Source: Prinsepia uniflora (taxonomy: Eukaryota > Streptophyta > Magnoliopsida > Rosales > Rosaceae). From it: a stretch of DNA of 64,000 nucleotides. This document shows, in pieces, positions 57,985 to 64,000 of this stretch. Positions within the stretch are counted from its first letter, which is position 1, and each line of letters starts with the position of its first letter. Position numbers and translations under genes: made by a program. The stretch covers positions 74,712,752 to 74,776,751 of the forward strand of contig CM064872.1 in the NCBI GenBank assembly GCA_032719365.1, written 5' to 3'. The notes under the pieces are model-generated. The model did no database searches and was not told the DNA's origin. It saw nothing but the letters and a program-made list of their open reading frames with translations.

Positions 57985-60900
57985 TCATCTGATGGGACGT
58001 CGTAGCACTCTTTCTGACTCCACATCGTGTTCGCCAATTGCCTCGATATAAGGCTTCAATCTATGGCCATTGACCTTGAACTCTTTTCCAGTTCCAACGT
58101 GTTTTATCTGTATGGCTCCATGGGCAAAAATATTAGTGATAACAAAAGGTCCTACCCATCTAGAACATAACTTACCAGGAAAGAGTCTGAGCCGAGAGTT
58201 GAAAAGCAAAACTTTCTGGCCAATGCCAAATGCTTTACTCCTGATCTGTTTGTCATGAAATGCCTTTGCCTTTTCCTTGTAGATCAGAGTGCTTTCAAAT
58301 GCATCATTTCTTATTTCCTCAAGCTCACTCAGCTGGAGCTTCCGATGCAGACCAGCGTCATCTAGCTTGATGTTGAACGTTTTGACGGCCCACCATGCTT
58401 TATGCTCTAGTTCCACCGGAAGGTGACATGCTTTTCCGTACACCAACCTATAGGGAGACATTCCTATAGGTGTTTTGTAGGCCGTCCTGTATGCCCAAAG
58501 TGCATCATCCAACCGTTGGCTCCAATCCTTTCGATTAGGACCCACAGTTCGCTCTAGTATCTTCTTGATTTCTCTATTACTGACTTCCGCCATTCCACTC
58601 GTTTGAGGATGGTAAGGTGTAGATACTCGATGAGTGACACCATACCGTTTCAGTAAAGCTTCAATGGTCTTGTTGCAGAAATGACTTCCTCCATCACTTA
58701 TTAGGACCCGCGGGATCCCAAACCTGGAAAGAATGTTAGTTCTGAGGAATTCTGCAACAGTTTTAGAGTCATTAGTCCTGGTGGCCTTAGCTTCCACCCA
58801 TTTTGATACATAATCAACGGCAAGTAAGATATAGAGATAGCCATTAGATTGAGGAAACGGACCCATAAAATCGATACCCCAAACATCAAATATTTCAACA
58901 GTAAGAACATAATGTTGTGGCATTTCATCCCTGCGTCCTAAGTTTCCTGATCTCTGACATTTATCACAGGCTAAGCAAAATGAATGTGCATCTTTAAAAA
59001 GTGTGGGCCAATATAGTCCAGATTCTAAGATTTTGAGTGCAGTTTTTCTAGATCCAAAGTGGCCTCCACAAGCATGGCTATGGCAGAACTCTAGGACTGA
59101 CCTATGTTCAATATCAGGGACACATCTCCTAATCAATAAATCTGCACAGTGTTTCCACAAATAAGGTTCATCCCAAATATAGTGCCTAGCATGCTTCTTA
59201 AGTTTATCTTTTTGTGCACGGGAGAGGGTGGTGGGCAACTGCTTGGTGACTAAATAATTGACAATATCAGCATACCAAGGAGTACCTCCCTCGATTCTGA
59301 AGAGTTGTTCGTCGGGAAACATCTCTTGAATCGCCACAGGATCTCGCTCATGTGCAATGCGACTCAAATGATCCGCCACCACGTTCTCTACGCCTTTCTT
59401 ATCTTTAATCTCGATGTCAAACTCTTGAAGAAGAAGAATCCATCGGATCAGTCTTGGTTTCGCTTCCTTCTTGGCTAGGAGATACTTCAGTGCTGCATGA
59501 TCAGTGTAAATAATGACTTTAGTTCGAAGTAGATAAGAACGAAATTTATCTAAAGCAAATACAACAGCAAGCAACTCCTTTTCTGTAGTGGTGTAGTTCA
59601 TCTGGGCATCATTTAAGGTTCTGGATGCATAGTAGATGGCGTAGGGCTTCTTATCCCGCCTTTGTCCGAGTACGGCTCCAACTGCATAATCAGAGGCATC
59701 GCACATTAGTTCAAAGGGTAAGGACCAATCAGGGGCACAAAGAATGGGGGCAGTGGTTAAGAGATTTTTAAGCTTCTCAAAAGCTTCCTGACAGTCTGCA
59801 TCAAAGACGAAGGGTGTCTCTTTCTGAAGCAGTCGGCACAAGGGCCTTGCAATGTGGGAGAAGTCTTGGATAAATCTTCTGTAAAATCCTGCGTGACCAA
59901 GAAATGAACGGATTCCTCTCACCGAAGTGGGAGAGGGTAAGTGGCGCACAGTATCAACTTTAGATTTATCGACTTCAATTCCTCTTTCAGAGACAATATG
60001 GCCCAAGACTATCCCTTGTCTAACCATGAAATGACATTTCTCCCAGTTAAGTACCAGATTAGTTTCGACACACCTTTGTAAGATAAGTGCTAAGTGTTCT
60101 AAGCATGCATCAAAACTATCCCCAAAGACACTAAAATCGTCCATAAATACTTCAATTATTTTTTCGACGTATTCAGAGAAAATAGAAAGCATGCATCTTT
60201 GGAAAGTACCTGGGGCGTTACATAAACCGAAAGGCATTCTTCGGTAGGCAAAAGTGCCAAAAGGACAAGTGAAAGTCGTTTTATCTTGGTCATTTTGAGC
60301 GATACAGATTTGATTGTACCCGGAATAACCATCAAGAAAGCAATAATAGGAGTGACCTGCTAACCTTTCAAGCATTTGATCAATGAAGGGCAAAGGGAAG
60401 TGATCCTTCCTAGTTGCTTTGTTCAGGCGTCGATAGTCGATGCAGACTCTGTATCCGGTCACTGTTCGCTGGGGCACTAGCTCGCCTTCACTGTTCGCAA
60501 CAACTGTGACTCCACTTTTCTTTGGGACTACTTGGACTGGTGAGACCCATTTGCTGTCTGAGATTGGGTAGATGACACCACAGTCCAAGAGTTTGATGAC
60601 CTCTTGTTTCACGACTTCCATCATCGGAGGATGGAGGCGACGTTGGGCTTCGCGAGAGGGCTTTGCATCATCTTCTAGTAAGATTCGATGCACACAAGTT
60701 GTAGGGCTGATTCCCTTGATATCTGACAGAGTCCATCCAATGGCTGTCTTGTACTTTGTCAAGACCTGTACCAGTCTATCTTCCTGTGACTCGGTTAGTG
60801 CAGAAGACACTATGACGGGCAGAGTGTCGTCCGAGCCAAGATAGGCATACTTCAGGTGGTCAGGCAAAACTTTGAGCTCAAGAACTGGGGCCTGAATCAC

Positions 60901-63495
60901 TGAAGGAGGAGTGGCATTAGTACTAATTGGAAATGACGAGGGTACCTGATGATTCACCATTCTGGGGGTCTCATTTAGGGTCATGACTTCATCCCAAATT
61001 CGAGGTTCTAGTTCGTAATCTGTATCCTCAACCAAGGCGTCCCCTGATTGCGTTAGGCCAACTCCTTTCTGGATTATCATGTTGAGTGTGTCTTCTCGAA
61101 TTGAATCAAAATGTTTCTCTGCGAGAGAAGTGCACACGTCAACAGAAAAAGTAGTATGAGTTGCGGAACTAGGGTACCTCATGGCATCAAAAATGTTGAA
61201 GCCAATCTCCTCTCCGTCTACTTCCATAGTTAATGTTCCATTGAACACATCAATCTTTGTCTTGGCAGTTCTCATGAATGGTCTTCCCAACAGCATTAGT
61301 GGAGCTTGATTCGTAGGGGAATCCTCCATGTCTAGGACATAAAAGTCAGCTGGGAAGATGAGCTGGTTAACCTGCACAAGAACATCTTCTATGTATCCCT
61401 TAGGATACACATTAGAGCGATCGGCTAACTGAATGATAATATCGTCATGCTGTAGTTTACCTAGACCTAGGGCAACATATAGTGAATATGGCATAACATT
61501 AATGGATGCTCCTAAGTCTAGCATGACTTTATCAAATGACTTGTTACCAATCACGCAGGGAACAGAAAAACTCCCTGGATCCTTCAACTTTGGGGGTAGC
61601 CGACGCTGGATTACAGCAGAAACTGTTTCACTCACCATCACAACCTCCTTCTCCCTCGTCTGGCGCCTTGGAGTGCATAACTCTTTCAGAAATTTTGCGT
61701 ATTTCGGCACTTGTTTGATGCACTCGATCAAGGGCATGTTGATTTGCACCCTTTTGAAGATCTCCAAGATTTCCTCATCGGATTCATTCTTCTTAGATTT
61801 GGCAAGCCTACTTGGAAATGGTGCATGCACAAACGGGGAATTAGTAACAACCGAACTTGAAGGGATTGGGTTATTACCTTGTGTGTGGGTAGGTTGAACT
61901 GGCGGTTGTGTCGTGGTGGTCTTAGTTGCCACCTTGTGCTTTTCAGCCTCAGAAACGGCTGGATCTGGTTCTATTTCTCCGAGCACTTTACCACTTCGAG
62001 TGGTGATTGCATTGGCTTCAGGTCTTACATTTGGGTTGGGTGTAGGTTGAGGTGGAAGCACCCCGCTAGCTTGGATCTTACCCATGAAGTCCACGACCTT
62101 GCCCATTTGGTCCTTGAGATCAGCGATGTCTTTTTGTTGATTTTGCTGACCTGTGACAAGAGCCTGAGTTGACGCCATTAGTGTTTGCTGCCCTTGGGAA
62201 AGAGCAGCCAGCATTTTATCATAATCAGGATTAGAAGATGAAGAAGTGTGATTATTTGCATGATTATGAGAAAAGTTAGAAAATGGGACCGGGGGCCTTG
62301 GTTGCCATGTGGGCCTTGGTTGCCATGTGGGCCTTGGGAACTGGTCTGGGACACGGTTTGGCCCGGTCGACATGTGCTGAGGGTTTAGGACATTGTTCGG
62401 ATCTCTCCAACTGTAACCTTGGGTCCTTGGCCCTCCTTGATAGCCTCCAATGGCGTGTGCCATTTCAGTTCCGGAGTCTTCTTCCCTTGCAGTGTAGGGA
62501 CATTGTTCCTCAAGATGGCCTTGAGAGCATATGGAACAAACTGGAGCTACCTGTTTCTTTAGCTCAAGCATATTCGAAAGCATAGAGGTGATTTTATCTA
62601 ACTTTGAATCATTTATAGCATGGGAACTTACCTCATGTACCTTTCTAGAAATGGGATCGGCACCTTCGTATTGTGCATCATTGAGTGCACGGCTTTCAAG
62701 TAGTGCACGACCATCTACTAGGCTCCGAGCTAAGAAACTTCCATTAGCTGCAGCATCGAGCAGTCCTCTATCCCAACCTTTGAGTCCTTCATAAAAGTAG
62801 GTTAAAAGATAGCCTTCTGTGATCCCGTGAGTAGGGCATGAAGCACAAAGTTCCTTAAACCTCTCATAGTACTGGCTGAAATTCTCATCATGTTCTTTCT
62901 GCTTGATTCCAGTGATCTCCTTTCTTAAGACCGTAATCTTTGAGGCAGGGAAGTACTTGGTAAGAAACTCCTGAACCAACTTCTCCCAAGAGTCAATATG
63001 ATTGGGTGGGAGACTTAAAAGCCATACCCGTGCTCTTTCTTCCAAGGACAATGGGAAAGCTTTCAGCTTCATGATTTCCAAGTCCGCATCATCCGGACAC
63101 ATACTACTAATGATGAATTGGAACTCCGTTAAGTGTTTGTGTGGATCTTCATTTCTGATTCCACGGAACTTGGGTAGTTGATGAAGAACTCCACTCTTAA
63201 GCTCAATATCTTTCTTGTTGGTTCGAGGCTCGGGATACTGGATGCAGAAGTCTGTAGTGCCATTTGTGTTTGCACATGTCTGCTCCCGGATACTCAGGTT
63301 TCGTGCCATGGTTATCGGTGTTCCGAAAATCTGTTCTTCTTCTGAATTACTCTTCTCGCTTTTGGACTCACCGAATATTGGGGATGGAGGTTCGAACGAA
63401 CTGGTTTGCTTAAGTGCGTCTCTGAATGTGGCGTTGCTTGGTGAGATGTCAAGTTGTCTTCTCAGCCGATCAAGCTTAGATTGATGAGCACGCAT
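57985..63495 (-). CDS. Athila-like gag-pol polyprotein, copy B (1836 aa)
   Basis: One uninterrupted frame with the same domain order and motifs as copy A (zinc knuckle, LDLGAS, FMDD, RNase H, HHCC and D,D-35-E integrase). It is 6 residues longer because of a tandem PRPTWQ unit, produced by an 18-bp duplication at about 62294-62329. About six other residues differ (for example GSD for GSE, HER for HEQ, DVC for DVY). Its own 5' LTR lies beyond the window end, and its 3' LTR is LTR-B. Confidence 0.93.
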   Translation of the reverse strand: MRAHQSKLDRLRRQLDISPSNATFRDALKQTSSFEPPSPIFGESKSEKSNSEEEQIFGTPITMARNLSIREQTCANTNGTTDFCIQYPEPRTNKKDIELKSGVLHQLPKFRGIRNEDPHKHLTEFQFIISSMCPDDADLEIMKLKAFPLSLEERARVWLLSLPPNHIDSWEKLVQEFLTKYFPASKITVLRKEITGIKQKEHDENFSQYYERFKELCASCPTHGITEGYLLTYFYEGLKGWDRGLLDAAANGSFLARSLVDGRALLESRALNDAQYEGADPISRKVHEVSSHAINDSKLDKITSMLSNMLELKKQVAPVCSICSQGHLEEQCPYTAREEDSGTEMAHAIGGYQGGPRTQGYSWRDPNNVLNPQHMSTGPNRVPDQFPRPTWQPRPTWQPRPPVPFSNFSHNHANNHTSSSSNPDYDKMLAALSQGQQTLMASTQALVTGQQNQQKDIADLKDQMGKVVDFMGKIQASGVLPPQPTPNPNVRPEANAITTRSGKVLGEIEPDPAVSEAEKHKVATKTTTTQPPVQPTHTQGNNPIPSSSVVTNSPFVHAPFPSRLAKSKKNESDEEILEIFKRVQINMPLIECIKQVPKYAKFLKELCTPRRQTREKEVVMVSETVSAVIQRRLPPKLKDPGSFSVPCVIGNKSFDKVMLDLGASINVMPYSLYVALGLGKLQHDDIIIQLADRSNVYPKGYIEDVLVQVNQLIFPADFYVLDMEDSPTNQAPLMLLGRPFMRTAKTKIDVFNGTLTMEVDGEEIGFNIFDAMRYPSSATHTTFSVDVCTSLAEKHFDSIREDTLNMIIQKGVGLTQSGDALVEDTDYELEPRIWDEVMTLNETPRMVNHQVPSSFPISTNATPPSVIQAPVLELKVLPDHLKYAYLGSDDTLPVIVSSALTESQEDRLVQVLTKYKTAIGWTLSDIKGISPTTCVHRILLEDDAKPSREAQRRLHPPMMEVVKQEVIKLLDCGVIYPISDSKWVSPVQVVPKKSGVTVVANSEGELVPQRTVTGYRVCIDYRRLNKATRKDHFPLPFIDQMLERLAGHSYYCFLDGYSGYNQICIAQNDQDKTTFTCPFGTFAYRRMPFGLCNAPGTFQRCMLSIFSEYVEKIIEVFMDDFSVFGDSFDACLEHLALILQRCVETNLVLNWEKCHFMVRQGIVLGHIVSERGIEVDKSKVDTVRHLPSPTSVRGIRSFLGHAGFYRRFIQDFSHIARPLCRLLQKETPFVFDADCQEAFEKLKNLLTTAPILCAPDWSLPFELMCDASDYAVGAVLGQRRDKKPYAIYYASRTLNDAQMNYTTTEKELLAVVFALDKFRSYLLRTKVIIYTDHAALKYLLAKKEAKPRLIRWILLLQEFDIEIKDKKGVENVVADHLSRIAHERDPVAIQEMFPDEQLFRIEGGTPWYADIVNYLVTKQLPTTLSRAQKDKLKKHARHYIWDEPYLWKHCADLLIRRCVPDIEHRSVLEFCHSHACGGHFGSRKTALKILESGLYWPTLFKDAHSFCLACDKCQRSGNLGRRDEMPQHYVLTVEIFDVWGIDFMGPFPQSNGYLYILLAVDYVSKWVEAKATRTNDSKTVAEFLRTNILSRFGIPRVLISDGGSHFCNKTIEALLKRYGVTHRVSTPYHPQTSGMAEVSNREIKKILERTVGPNRKDWSQRLDDALWAYRTAYKTPIGMSPYRLVYGKACHLPVELEHKAWWAVKTFNIKLDDAGLHRKLQLSELEEIRNDAFESTLIYKEKAKAFHDKQIRSKAFGIGQKVLLFNSRLRLFPGKLCSRWVGPFVITNIFAHGAIQIKHVGTGKEFKVNGHRLKPYIEAIGEHDVESERVLRRPIR

Positions 63496-64000
63496 TCATA
63501 AGTTCGTACCTCTATGAAAACAAAACTCTAAGTTAGAAGGCAAGTATACACAAGAAAAGATAATAAGTGTAAGATAGTAGAGATTTGCATAAAATAGCAC
63601 ATAAATAGAAACCAGAATTACCAAAAAGTTACGTTACTGGAAAGAAAATACACAAGTTTCAAATGCAAACTAATAATGCAATAAGTAGAGTTTTAGAGTG
63701 TCATGAATAACTTTCCCCTTCCGCTTCTCATAGTACTTTCCTGGGCGTACGGCCTGCGCGTACTGATAACCACCATTCCACCATTCAACATTAATCATGG
63801 CCAGTTGAGATAGATGTAACGCGAGAAGCAAGGATAATTTTAAGAGCACCCCGAGGCTAGCTTGGCATATACTCCATTGGTGTTCCCTTTCTTAATCCAA
63901 AACTTGTCACCAGTCATAACTCTCCTAGACACCATAATTAATCCAAATGATGACGTAGAGAATTACCAAACCCTAGTGTTTACAAACTCCGCCCCAACCT
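63496..64000 (-). other. Athila-like 5' leader (copy B), runs off the window
   Basis: Matches 53236-53740 with a few changes. A further LTR is expected roughly 470 bp beyond the window end. Confidence 0.6.

Noticed and set aside
44024..64000. Athila array as a pure assembly duplication
   Set aside because: The copies differ by several substitutions, small indels and a replaced LTR block, so they are not one sequence duplicated in silico. Chimeric assembly of two loci still cannot be excluded without reads.

Overview
This is nuclear DNA of a flowering plant, most likely a eudicot. It has spliced plant genes, plant Ty1/copia, Tekay-like and Athila-like retrotransposons, and a 5S-bearing TRIM. 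I cannot name the species. Only two host genes look functional. One is a five-exon annexin (plus strand, 23637-25642). The other is a five-exon Pumilio-family RNA-binding protein (minus strand, 26516-30750). They are convergent and sit in a gene island of about 9 kb (22.3-31.3 kb). Almost everything else is nested retrotransposon sequence or host gene debris.

Left part (1-22.3 kb). Positions 1-6218 hold the 5' half of a decayed minus-strand Tekay-like Ty3/gypsy element: gag-pol with in-frame stops, a PBS and a 2.86 kb LTR. Next comes a MIK2-type LRR receptor kinase pseudogene, broken into pieces at 6648-7045, 7660-8120, 20161-20220 and 22231-22347. Between the pieces lie a decayed minus-strand copia element (8121-11463) carrying a complete Cassandra-like TRIM (TSD ACCCA), degraded LTR-like DNA, a minus-strand solo LTR (12711-18496, TSD TATAT) that contains a plus-strand solo LTR (13644-16673, TSD CTTCA), a Tat-like LTR with a decayed PBS (19279-19927), and a copia-like LTR (about 21411-22222).

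Right part (31.3-64 kb). A second, plus-strand copia element runs from its 5' LTR at 32629 to 43198. A Tekay-type solo LTR (36213-40630, TSD CAATG) splits it inside integrase, and that solo LTR carries an inverted fragment of a related LTR. The copia element is cut at 43199 by another LTR fragment, then by an opposite-strand LTR start, and then by an Athila-like array on the minus strand: LTR (44024-45878), gag-pol of 1830 aa, LTR (54208-56076), gag-pol of 1836 aa, running off the window end. The two polyproteins are almost identical and uninterrupted, so this is the youngest layer.

The points most worth a second look are these. The two Athila LTRs are near-identical except for a block of about 460 bp directly upstream of the TATA box. 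The Tekay-type LTRs carry 16-nt-period arrays of small hairpins whose stems change in a compensatory way. An inverted pair of exon-like fragments flanks the receptor-kinase pseudogene. The inverted LTR pair at 37-40.6 kb could form a long hairpin. All claims come from reading the sequence by eye; no database or alignment was used.
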